From Hirudinaria manillensis (taxonomy: Eukaryota > Annelida > Clitellata > Hirudinida > Hirudinidae), in assembly GCA_034509925.1 (NCBI GenBank), contig CM067532.1, positions 1,581,142 to 1,645,141 on the forward strand: a DNA stretch of 64,000 nt, read 5' to 3'. Under the pieces are notes generated by a model, which was given only the letters and a program-made list of their open reading frames with translations, did no database searches and was not told the origin of the DNA. The position numbers were made by a program, and so were the translations under genes. Each line of letters starts with the position of its first letter. The stretch's first letter is position 1. Positions 27,401-36,367 of the stretch are shown here, in pieces.

Positions 27401-29918
27401 GGACAGACCTCAAGATCAGTTGGTTGCCATTGAAAAGGTCATCGCCGATTCTCTGCCATACATCGATCTCACTCAGTTTACCCAGACTGTGGTCAGACCA
27501 GGACAACCTGTGGTGTTGAGAAAGAAGACATCGACGACTAAGAAACCAGACGAAACTCTTGAGGAAACGATTGAACTCGCACCTGGAGTGGATCAGATGC
27601 AGCAAGACAACGTCGAGATAAGCACCAGTACCAGAGAATTCAAGGAATACCTGCCCGATGGACAGTGCATGACGAGGGTTTTGAAGAAGACCATTGTCAA
27701 ACCCAAGGGCCTGCCCGCACCCAAGCAACCACAGCAAGAGGTACTGTTCAAAGAATTCCAACTTCCCGAGTTGCCATCCTTTAAGTTGGACGAGAGTAGA
27801 GGCGAATCCAAAAAAGTCGCAGATGACGGAACGCTCGTGGTGACAAGGATCTTCAAGAAAGCTAAAGGGGCACAAAAGGGCGAAGCGGACGAGGTCGAAG
27901 AAGTCATTGAAACAGCACCGGGAATCGACGAAACCAACGTCGACGACGTGATCGTAGAAACGTACGAAACGAGATTAGATAACGTAAAACTTGGCGACGG
28001 AAGGATAGGATCGAGACTCATTAGGAAGACCGTCGTTAGACCAAAGACTGTTGTCGTTCCTGAGCCGACAGAGACGTTTGTCGAGCCTCAGGTGGTCATT
28101 GAAGAGAAGAAAGTCGAATGCAAAGAAGAAACAGTGCCAAAAGTACAGGACAGACCTCAAGATCAGTTGGTAGCTGTTGAAAAAGTCATTGGTGACCTAC
28201 TGCCGAATGTCGACGTGACTCAATTCACTCAGACGACCGTGGTCAGACCTGGACATCCGGTAGTGCTGAGAAAGAAGACATGGACGACTGAGAAACCAGA
28301 CGAAACTCTTGAGGAAACGATTGAACTCGCACCTGGAGTGGATCAGATGCAGAGAGACAAAGTTGAGATCAGCACCATCACAAGAGAATTCAAGGAATAC
28401 TTGCCCGATGGACAGTGCTTGATGAGGGTTTTGAAGAAGACCATTGTCAAACCCAAGGGCCTGCCCGCACCAAAGCAGCCTCAACAAGAGATACTGTTCA
28501 AAGAATTCCAACTTTCCGAGTTGCCGTCCTTTAAGTTGGACGAGAGAAGAGGCGAATCCAAAAAAGTCTCGGATGACGGAACGTTCGTGGTGACGAGGAT
28601 CTTCAGGAAAGCTAAAGGGGCTCAAAAGGACGAGGCGGACGAGGTCGAAGAAGTCATTGAAACTGCACCGGGAATCGACGAAACCAACGTCGACGACGTG
28701 ACCGTAGAAACGTTTGAAACGAGATTGGATAACGTAAAACTTGACGACGGAAGGAGAGGGTCTAGAATCATTAGGAAGACAATCGTTAGACCAAAGACAG
28801 TTGTCATTACTGAGTCGGAAGAGAAGTTTGTTGGGCCTCATTTGGTCATTGAAGAGAAGGGAGCTGAACAGAAATATTTTGACAGTTCTGACAGCCAGGA
28901 ACTACATGTTTCTTCTGCTATTACTAGCGAAATTGGTAAACCAAAAGAATCCTCCTTTATCAGTGATCAGAAATTCACCTCTTCTAGTATCACAGAAAGT
29001 GGGTTGTTTTCCACAGATCATCGCTTACTTCAAGGAGATTTCTCGACACTGACAGTTTCAGAAGCTAGGGATTCTGCTGAACAAAAATCATACATCTCTT
29101 CAACAGTTGTTAGTCAAGGTGATTCTGCAATAATCAGCCAGGTTCATGAAGAGTATGAGGAATCAGAGGAGTTTGAGACAGGAGAAGAATGGAGTTTGAT
29201 TGATGATGCAAGAATTGCAGGAAGAAAGTTGAAAAACAGACTGGCAATGGAGCGAACTGTTGGCCCAGATGGAGAAATCATAGAGAGACTCATCACCGAG
29301 GAGTACCTTTCGGACAAATCCGATTCATCCAGTCGAAGGTCCAGCATAGATTCTCTGAGTCTCACCGGCAAAGAAATCGAAAGGCTCGATCCGCTCGGCT
29401 TGTCCAGCGACATAGAAAACGTCGACTCTGAATTCAAACCTCTGACCGTTTTCACTCATACTTTGGAACAAGATCCAGTCTACGAGACCGAAACTACAGA
29501 ATACGAGGACACTCTGCCCGACGGAACCATTGTCAGAAGGAGAGTCATAAAGACCAACAAGAAGCAGACCATCATAAAACGTGTCATACTCGAAGGACTG
29601 GGTGAAGAGGAACCCTTTTCCGATCTCAACTCGGCAGCCACGGTTCCTCATGGCTCCTCAAACAAGCAGCAGATCACCCGCTATTCGGACCACTCTTCAG
29701 CCGATCCGGAAATCAGCACGGATGTGCAAGCATTCGAAGAACAGTTGGAGGATGGAACGATTGTTCGCAAGAGGGTTACGAATACGAAACAGCAACAGCT
29801 GACTACAGAGAGACTGGTCGTTTCCGGGACGGGACTTTTCGAATGCTCAAAGGAGGGTGAAGAAGATGTACTGGAATCTCTCAAACATCTTAGCCTCCCA
29901 GCAAAGGAGCAGGATTGA
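228..29918 (+). CDS. ANK: Giant ankyrin (ANK repeats, ZU5-ZU5-UPA, death domain, repeat-expanded tail); 5' end outside window
   Basis: Ankyrins tether membrane proteins, bound by the ANK solenoid, to spectrin, bound by ZU5. The window enters at canonical repeat 3. I place 28 coding exons here: 228-326, 1866-1964, 2802-3044, 3554-3655, 4052-4150, 4633-4929, 5102-5203, 6144-6341, 6859-7056, 7366-7563, 7933-8034, 8348-8563, 8706-8804, 8944-9042, 9308-9476, 9693-9772, 9938-10057, 10455-10651, 10832-11056, 11371-11528, 12119-12330, 12733-12913, 13177-13273, 13522-13750, 13991-14297, 14466-14726, 14895-26448, 26650-29918. Phases join at every junction, and the sum is about 6,402 residues once one extra A at 20312-20318 is discounted. 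Which ankyrin paralogue this is (Ank2/unc-44-like or the only copy) cannot be told from the window. Shorter isoforms lacking the giant exon are likely by analogy with other animals, but no alternative exon was identified. Confidence 0.93.
384..598. repeat. (AAT/ATT)n microsatellite cluster in ankyrin intron
   Basis: AAT and ATT triplets alternate over about 215 bp, making the block partly self-complementary. Similar short clusters lie at 905-1054 and 2703-2770. Confidence 0.85.
1430..1473. repeat. (ATATC)n pentanucleotide repeat
   Basis: ATATC/ATCAT units, about nine copies with two TATCT variants, in an ankyrin intron. Confidence 0.75.
5343..5421. repeat. (GAT)n microsatellite in ankyrin intron
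   Basis: Imperfect GAT/GGT/GAC triplets over about 80 bp between the repeat 12 and repeat 13 exons. Confidence 0.75.
5581..5731 (+). repeat. 21-bp intronic minisatellite
   Basis: About seven copies of GTTGTAATTAGTATTTATATC with small changes, in the intron between the repeat 12 exon (ends 5203) and the repeat 13-14 exon (starts 6144). The open frame through it is a by-product of the 21-bp period. Confidence 0.88.
5985..6031. repeat. (AAT)n microsatellite
   Basis: About 14 AAT units upstream of the exon at 6144. Confidence 0.85.
6342..6347 (+). other. Candidate GC-AG intron donor after ANK repeat 14
   Basis: The ANK 13-14 exon ends ACCAAG at 6341 and is followed by GCAAGG. This matches the GC-donor consensus AG|GCAAG, in phase 0 with the next exon at 6859. 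A weaker GTCATT at 6348 would add two codons and is also in phase, so GC use is likely but not proven. Confidence 0.6.
9693..10651 (+). CDS. ANK: Ankyrin linker between ANK repeats and ZU5 (3 exons)
   Basis: Exons 9693-9772, 9938-10057 and 10455-10651 encode a Ser/Arg/Tyr-rich, low-homology linker. This matches the unstructured stretch between repeat 24 and ZU5 in other ankyrins. Phases are 1-0-0-2, and they join repeat 24 to the ZU5 exon without a stop. The donor after 10057 reads GCAAGA. The nearest downstream GT would put TGA in frame, so a GC-AG intron is needed. Boundaries rest on phase more than on similarity, because linkers diverge quickly. Confidence 0.75.
10058..10063 (+). other. 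GC-AG intron donor in ankyrin linker
   Basis: Exon 9938-10057 ends CTCAG and is followed by GCAAGA. Reading on to the next GT passes TGA in frame, so only the GC donor leaves an open junction to 10455. Confidence 0.72.
10832..14297 (+). CDS. ANK: Ankyrin spectrin-binding module: ZU5N, ZU5C and UPA (7 exons)
   Basis: Exons 10832-11056, 11371-11528, 12119-12330, 12733-12913, 13177-13273, 13522-13750 and 13991-14297 read continuously through the ZU5-ZU5-UPA supramodule. ZU5N opens [12 protein letters not shown], keeping the Asp-Ala-Arg of the spectrin-binding surface, then VEGEGLASR and MGPAGA. ZU5C keeps [11 protein letters not shown] and IPVP. UPA keeps VWEDIT, a WL(V)N segment, VPYFSKFV and the GNLEP segment. 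The last exon continues into an acidic linker toward the death domain. Spectrin binding is known for the family; here it is inferred from the conserved surface motif. Confidence 0.93.
14466..14726 (+). CDS. ANK: Ankyrin death domain exon
   Basis: This 261-bp exon (phase 2 in, phase 1 out) encodes an 86-residue death-domain fold. It contains [17 protein letters not shown], then SEVNNIK, a long helix ending LLTEVKD and a final helix with LWLRMNE. The order agrees with ankyrin death domains, in which DW(xx)LA is the hallmark. The exon sits upstream of the giant exon, so the expanded tail is C-terminal to the death domain. Confidence 0.9.
14895..26448 (+). CDS. ANK: Giant ankyrin tail exon with tandem 248-aa units
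   Basis: This exon is about 11.55 kb. It begins with two bases completing a codon from the death-domain exon and ends one base into a codon, joining the terminal exon at 26650. It contains three diverged repeat units (about 15010-16937) and twelve nearly identical 744-bp units (16938-25893). A unique acidic segment with a short ~60-aa local duplication follows (25894-26448). The protein is rich in Glu, Lys, Val and Thr with alternating charged strands. I see no membrane segment or catalytic motif. Frame is open except for one extra A at 20312-20318, which gives TGA at 20327-20329; deleting one base restores 3,850 full codons. Cytoskeletal or spacer function is inferred from vertebrate, fly and worm giant ankyrins. 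Confidence 0.88.
15010..16937 (+). repeat. Three diverged upstream copies of the ankyrin tail unit
   Basis: Approximate units are 15010-15561, 15562-16246 and 16247-16937. Each repeats the order KPG/RPGQPV(I/V)LRK, then (E)LAPG or (E)LTPG, REFKE-LP, KPK and FETRLDD. DNA identity to the central array is low and codons are more A/T-rich. The first unit lacks a recognisable first half. Confidence 0.8.
16938..25893 (+). repeat. Twelve-copy, 744-bp coding tandem array in ankyrin
   Basis: The segment starting CTCAGCAAGAGATACTG recurs at 17257 (offset by its first bases), 18001, 18745, 19489, 20233-20234, 20978, 21722, 22466, 23210, 23954, 24698 and 25442. Spacing is exactly 744 bp except where one extra A occurs. 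Units differ by only a few bases. Protein variants are GQPV/GEPV, KFADDG/KVLDDG, NVDD/NFDD, EPK/EAK, IGES/IGDS, one AEKF to SEKF and one GTR for GSR. Near-identity starts sharply at about 16997 and ends at about 25893. Confidence 0.96.
20312..20318 (+). other. Extra A in A7 run: frameshift in array unit 5
   Basis: Eleven sister units read six A at this point; unit 5 reads seven. The original frame then meets TGA at 20327-20329, while the frame one base over continues open for about 6.1 kb. The likeliest causes are a consensus error in a hard-to-assemble array or a recent mutation. Confidence 0.9.
26650..29918 (+). CDS. ANK: Ankyrin terminal coding exon with two further repeat units and conserved tail
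   Basis: Acceptor tatttttag ends at 26649, and a 201-bp intron separates this exon from the giant exon in matching phase. The order is: a Ser/Glu-rich spacer (26650-27403), two diverged 248-aa-type units (27404-28857), a second Ser-rich spacer related to the first, and a C-terminal tail. The tail has two copies of a (P/E)DGTIVR(R/K)RV strand motif (about 29510-29600 and 29735-29830). The stop is TGA at 29916-29918. The tail motif resembles the ordinary invertebrate ankyrin C-terminus, which ties the giant exon to the same gene. Confidence 0.88.
27404..28857 (+). repeat. Two diverged downstream copies of the ankyrin tail unit
   Basis: Units at about 27404-28151 and 28152-28857 follow the same 248-aa order as the central array but carry many substitutions, such as TTKKPDE or TTEKPDE in place of TPDKPSE. 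They lie in the separate terminal exon, so the repeat family spans an intron. Confidence 0.88.
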
Positions 29919-30487
29919 GCCGGGAGAATGAGTGAAAACAGTGAACTTTTTACAGACTTGCACCACTTCCAGGACCCACGAACTCTTTTCGTTTTTAATT
30001 CCAAATCACCATCACTTTGTTTGATCAATTGATTGATTTTGCTTGAGCATGGATGTTAATTTTTAATTCATATTTTGTGTAGCAGCCTCGTTATTACGTT
30101 GTTTCGATTTCTCCACTTGACTCCCATCCAATCAAATTGCTTTCGTCGTTTAATTGATGCCTGCCATCGACCAATGAACTGAATTCTCGTTTGATTTCGT
30201 CACACACGCTTATTACATGCCAGCTCCTGTTAACTATTATAGTGCTTATAACTTCATAACACATGCCTCTTAGCAGGAGCACCATTCCGCACGTCTGCCA
30301 TTCCTGAAATTCATGGATGAAAGATACGTCGGATCATTCGTCATTGGCCGATCGCACGAACTTTGAACTGCTCTAATTCCGATAACACTGACGAGATGTT
30401 TTTTGCGAACTTTGAAGCCGCTTTTTACTGGCCACTAACTGTACTAGATGAACTTACTCGTGTCGCCCGCTGAATTGTTAACGAAAC

Positions 30488-30493
30488 ATTAAA
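30488..30493 (+). promoter_or_regulatory. Probable polyadenylation signal of ankyrin (ATTAAA)
   Basis: ATTAAA lies about 570 bp after the ankyrin stop, in an otherwise featureless 3' UTR (29919 to about 30510). A second AT-rich ATTAAA-like site follows closely. Confidence 0.4.
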
Positions 30494-30534
30494 GTTATTA
30501 ATTAAAATTAAATGCTAGTGTTGTTTATATGGCT

Positions 30535-30540
30535 TTTATT
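30535..30540 (-). promoter_or_regulatory. Probable polyadenylation signal of cystinosin (AATAAA on minus strand)
   Basis: TTTATT on the plus strand is AATAAA for the minus-strand cystinosin gene, 160 bp past its stop. It almost abuts the ankyrin 3' end, so the two genes converge with little or no spacer. Confidence 0.5.
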
Positions 30541-30700
30541 AATATTTTAATTTCTCAGACAATATCACAAAATTGAAGATAATCATAATAATTTGTAGAA
30601 AAAGACGTTTAACTTTGATAAGTTAAAGATCGGAAACAGTTCATTGGATGGCTGAAATCAGTTGATAATCAATTCGGGCCGCCATCCTGTCGTGTCGAGT

Positions 30701-32803
30701 TCAGACGACTTCGTCTATGACCTCGTAGGTTGACCTCTTCCTGTAGAAGACGTAGTGCTGGAGGAGGAAGATGATGTCAAAGAGGATGGAGAAGGCTCCG
30801 AGTCCGAACTTGGTCGGATCTCCGAAGAGGGAGCCCCAGTCGTCTGTGGAAGAAAAAATAATAGGAAATAATAGAAACGTGTTAATTAGGAATTAATTAA
30901 TTCATGCCCAAATAAGACTTGATTAATTAAGATATTCAATTAGGATATGCAATTTTAATATTAACAGTTTACCAAGGAAGACTCTATGCTGCATATGCAT
31001 GAGATTCATCAAATAAGTTTGTTGACAATATTGAACAAGTATTGGCTTCATCAATAGACACAAATGATTGATTGCAAGCTATTAGTGTACTTAATTCAAG
31101 GTCAATAGGTAGAAAGGTTTGATTTTTGACATAAAAACAGTCATCATTATGACAAAAAATCATGAAATGAGTGATGGGAGTTTGAAAAAAATTGGTTAAT
31201 AGTTACAGATTAAATATAAGTTAGAGCATAAGCTGCAATGCAAGACAGTTGCAATGCACATTCATTCAGGAAAATGTATGAAATGTGCTGACCGCTGTTG
31301 TATGCCACCATGAACATCTGAAGGAGGCTGAAGGTTCCGCCAGTGAAGTCGAGGATGACGTTTCCTATGCTCCATCCCTCGGTGCTCTTCCTCCTGAAGT
31401 TTATCCAGGCCTGGAAAAGAAGCAAATGCTCGTTGTAGGCAGAGGCATGTTTTGTTACAACATTAATACCAGCTGGTCGATACCACGACCGTTGTTTCTT
31501 TATCCGACGATGAAAAGTGAAATAAATAAAAATGATTCAATTTTTAGCCGTAGAATCCTGGTCATTTCGGAAGTTAAATTTCAAGCGTTTCGATGATAAT
31601 TTGAATCGTGACAGTTATTATAATGTCATAATTATGATAATTGTTTCTATGAGAATGAACTCACTTGGGGAAAGTACTTGACAAGTGTAATGAAGAGCTT
31701 AATGTAGGAGAAGCAGTAGACAAACAACAGCCAAGAGATGACATGGAAGAGTGTGATGAGGAGGAGGACGAGGGCCGTGGACCAAACGAGGGCAATCAGT
31801 GTAATTCCTACTTTGGACACCTTTTGGCTGCCTCTCTGAATAGATAAGATGTAAATAATCAAGTGGATTAGTCATAATAATCATTCAATGGGATAGGAGT
31901 AAAATAAATGGGAATAGATAAATCTATAAATATTTATAAAAGTATCTAAACTTAATATTAATCTTTACAAGCATGACAATTGATTCATTTTGTGTACTGA
32001 CCAATTTTATTTTATTTTGCCATCTTATTTCATAAATTTTACGATCCACATCATGCAGTAGAAGCAAATACTCGAGCACATTGTTGGGATTTTCCTACGT
32101 TTTTTTAGGAATCATTTTCTTCGATTTGATGGAAAGCGAAACTCACCTCGTAAATGAAGCACTGGATGAGAGTGACAACAGTGAGTAAGATGGCATGCAG
32201 GGCAAACGCCACGTCGTTCAGTTCGACCGGGTTGACACCCCTCGGGTGAAGGTCAAAGTACTCGGCCTGGAGGAGAATCGCGAGCACGATTAACAAATTA
32301 TGATGACCCAACAAAATCACGAGAACTGCTTTCACTACCGAAATAGATGCTTGAGTGCAAAGGCAAATTGTTGTCATAATAACTCGTAATTTAAGAAATA
32401 ACTGTTTTCCTTTTTCTCACAAAATCGCATGACTATTATAATATGAAAATGTCGCTGCTTAAAATCTGTAAATCATCAAACATCACAAATAGAATATACC
32501 AGTTTTTGGTATTTTAGATAAATTTAACATTCCTTATCCAGGAGTTAATAAAGAAATAACAATGAAATTGATTTCATGGACTGTCGCAACATGTAAGCTT
32601 CGAACAGTTGGATGCATTTCACCACTGATGCATTGGAATAACCTGGATGGAGGGAATCCAGTAGAGAGCCATGTTGAACACAAAGTAACAGAGGAAGCCC
32701 GTCACGTTCAGAGAAACAAAGTCGAAGCTGAGCCCTACTACGCTGAAAATTAATCAATTATTATTATTATTATCATTGTTGTTGTTATTGTTATTATTAT
32801 TAA

Positions 32804-32871
<68 letters not shown>

Positions 32872-34192
32872 CATCATCATTATTATTATTATTTTTATTA
32901 TTATTGTTAGTACTAGTAATGGTAATAATTAGTAGCATTATAATTAGCTGTCATAATTACGGGTTCTTGTGATAAGTATATTTAATGTTTTATTTTTATT
33001 ATTATTATTATTGTTATTAGGTTAATTATTATCTGCATCGTCCTCATTGTAAGAGTAATTGTAATTGGTCCAAATTAAAGTCAAGGCTTATGATCTTATT
33101 TGGAAGTTAACAGTTCAAAACAAATATCGTCTATTCTATGATAGTGATCCCACATGATCCCACATATCAATCAATTGACCATTCTCAAACTCTTCTTGCT
33201 TGACTCATCACATGAGCATGTGAGCTAATTTACATGAATAATTCAGTACTTTATTATAATTTATTTATCAAAAGCTTTAATGTTATATGTGAAGGTCATC
33301 ATTTACAAACTAATTATTTTGAGACTTAATTAGTATTCGTATCGGGATGTCACGCATTATTAGCATATTTTAAAAATTCATTCTGTGTAAAATTGTGAAA
33401 TATTAGAAATATTTAACATGAAATAATTCTCAAGCAACCACCCAAATTAACTTCATACCTCTTCCTTCTCCAATTCTGAATGACTTGAGGATAGAAAGAA
33501 ATGGACCATGCTAAGAAATAAATCCAGCCAACGATCTGCTCGATGATGATCAATGGCTTGCTGTGAACGACAGACACTCGGAAAACTGTCCTATTGAGGC
33601 TATAAAATAAACATCATGCTTTATCTTATCGATAAAACAAATTTATAATCAATTTTAAACAAAAAAATCTATCAGTAGATTCTCACTCTGCAAATTCGTC
33701 AGACAAAGAGTTTATTCCAACAGTGACAGAGCCAATGTTGAGTGCCTTCACTTCAATTGTGACTTCCAATTCTTCACCATTGACTGTTAGGTTTTTCAAA
33801 GGTACAATAATTTCATGGTCTTGAACATACTGAGCTGAATCTCCAGATCCATAATTAAACAACAACTCAGCTGGTTTCTGCCTGGTCTGGCTATAAATAT
33901 TACAATACATTTTTGAGTTAACTTCAGAAAAATGTCCCAATGTTAAAGTAAAATTACTTGAAACGAATTGTGACGTTGTAGGCTGAGTTAGGTTCCAGCG
34001 AAAGCTCTTTGGGTAAAAACTCAATAGTCGTCTCTACCACAAATAAGAAGAATATTCATTCGTATTTACAAAAATCACATGCGGTTTAAGGTAGGTCTTA
34101 CTTGTTTGATTAGATGATAAACATTCTGCTTTCAAACTGAAGCATGCTATTAGCACAAAAACAAAAATGCGACAATAAGCGCCTAAGGCCAT
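30701..34192 (-). CDS. CTNS: Cystinosin, lysosomal cystine/H+ symporter
   Basis: Cystinosin exports cystine from lysosomes with protons. There are nine coding exons on the minus strand, in transcript order: 34192-34102, 34033-33958, 33890-33687, 33599-33459, 32742-32643, 32266-32147, 31835-31665, 31410-31293, 30843-30701. All phases join, giving 387 residues (human about 367). The order is a signal peptide, a luminal domain with several N-x-T/S sites, then seven membrane segments. Both PQ loops are present: [16 protein letters not shown] and [20 protein letters not shown]. The Asp of ILDFTGG, needed for proton coupling in the family, is kept. The C-terminus ends [17 protein letters not shown] fits a tyrosine-type sorting signal in place of the human GYDQL. 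The start is the only ATG giving a signal peptide. Confidence 0.95.
32758..32897. repeat. (ATT)n microsatellite in cystinosin intron
   Basis: A long, mostly pure ATT run with GTT and ATC variants at its edges, within the fourth intron of cystinosin. Confidence 0.93.
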
Positions 34193-36367
34193 CTTGACCG
34201 TCTCCTATGACTACTCAAACGAATCTGCTGCAGCGACACCCCCAACTTATAATGTAAATAACATATGACTAGAATTCCCATGACTTAAATTAGAACTATT
34301 TTGACGGTAAGGTTTATTAATATTTTTCTAATAAAATTCAAAGCTGTTTGTAATATTTTGTATTGTGATTGTATTTTGTATTATATTTGTATAAATAATG
34401 TTTTCCAATGCAAGAAAGCAATCTTTCAGCGAACTTTAGATTCCAACCTTTTCCCGTTTTCTATGCGTTTCTATCTCCGAGTAATTCTCAAAACTTTTGA
34501 GAGTCAATCTTAAGACCGAATACTTTAGGTGAAATTAAATCTAAAACAAAATGAATGACAAGCTTTGACACAATGTGGAGAGCACTGGGGGCAAACACTA
34601 AACCTATAAAATCTAAAAAAAAGTTTGCAAGATTCCATTTTAATGAAAGCTTTAATATAACTGATGAATAACTTTGGTGATATTAGTTTCTAAATTCTAG
34701 GGTATTATATCGCATAATATCCAGAATAGCTTTTAATTAAACTATTCAAGTTGATCTTCCATTCTTTAATCAGGAACGTCATTTGGAGAGACGAGAACTA
34801 TCCCCGTAATTTGGGAAGGTGAGAAGCAAAAAAGGGTCCTCCCCATCAACTTGTGAAAAGGCTCCCCTAAGAAAATTTTTAGCGACAGTCAAAATCTTTG
34901 CTTATTTAATGGTGTAATTACCTGTATTACTTCAATATTGTACAACTGTTTTAAAAGGGAGTCCAATTTTTTCTCTGCTTTACTTAGATTAATGGCTAGA
35001 GTTATTTAATACTATTTATAAGTGATTTTTTTTCTAAAGTTTAAATACTTATAAATTCTTCAGAAGTTGTAACTTTTCTCATATGACACAACTATGCAAT
35101 TATGCTGATTGGGTCACTTTTAAATTTTATTCGTGCAAAGTGGTGCTGTTTTGGTTCGAAACTGCATTTTAAAACAATAGTTTGTTGGCAGTTGGTGTGT
35201 TTCAGCATTTACAAACATTGATGTAGCCCTCCCAAGTTAGATGAAGTTTGTAATTTCACAGTTTGTGGTTTTTCTGTAACGTTTTAGTGTAAGGTTTACC
35301 TAATTATAGCTGCACCGAGGCAGGTTATTCTGGCGACTTAAGTTTGCTTTAAACTGCTTTCTGGGCAAGATAATTGGTAAATTATATATTGCAAATGATA
35401 TACTCATGTATTGGTAGTCACTAACCTCAGAAGTTCTTTGAAATGGACTTTAAGATGTTCAATTTGAGACTAATAAATATATCTCGGGGCCCCTTTTACT
35501 CGATATAGATTACTATAATGAATTGCAAGCAATTACAACAAAATTAAACAAATAAATCAATGTAAATTAAACAAATAAATGTTGTTCTCATAATAGAATA
35601 GTTTAAACTATTTATATTTGTAATATTGTGTTATGTTTGCGAGGAAATACGATATTAATTGTATTGAAAACATTAAGTCTAGACCTGTGTCCAGATGATT
35701 GTTTAATGAAGCAAAAATAAATATATTTACAAATAATTTACATATCATGATATGTATTGCAATAGTTATATCTTACCTCAATAATATTACATTGTGATAA
35801 TTTATGAAATATTCACTTTATCATGGTTTTAACTTTTGATTCATGATTGGGTCTTCGATGTCATGTTTGTTGAATAATTATACTTTTTGATAACATTGCT
35901 TAATCTTTTGTATGTGGTTTGTTTGTTCTGAGTCAACAAAGTGTATTATCATAGATATAACAGTAATTGTTTGAATTCTAGGTTAAGCAGAAATATTGTT
36001 ATAATTATGGACCCAGATAATTAGAATAATAGTCACTTAAATATATTGCCATTAATTAACTTTATTATTATAATTATTAATATAAAATATTATTAGCAGA
36101 TTGGTATTTGTAGTCTTTTTAAATCGCTTCAAATGATGTAACATATCAGTAAGCCATAGAGGGAGAAATAGCAGGCTTTAATAATCCAGATTAGGTTTCT
36201 CAATTCTTCAGTATTCCAATAAACTTGGCCTCACATTAATTAGTTTGCCAACCACTGAGATATAACAATATATTTTTGGTGCAAATGCAAATCAGCTTCA
36301 GTATTAGGAAGTTAAATGGATTTTTCTTTAAAATGCTTTTTTCATTTGCACAGAATATCAGTCTGTC
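34193..36367. other. Intergenic region between divergent CTNS and PIK3R4
   Basis: About 2.2 kb of AT-rich DNA without a convincing reading frame. A TATA-like CTTATA (minus-strand TATAAG) at 34246-34251 lies 55 bp before the cystinosin ATG. A pyrimidine-rich acceptor-like tttgcacag at about 36345-36353 suggests that PIK3R4 may have a spliced 5' UTR. Confidence 0.5.

Noticed and set aside
32750-32938. Asn-run frames within the cystinosin gene
   Set aside because: Translation of the (ATT)n/(AAT)n tract in an intron.
35480-35510. Possible transposon end around a GC-rich ctcggggcccc word between CTNS and PIK3R4
   Set aside because: No matching inverted terminal repeat, target duplication or coding remnant was found nearby.
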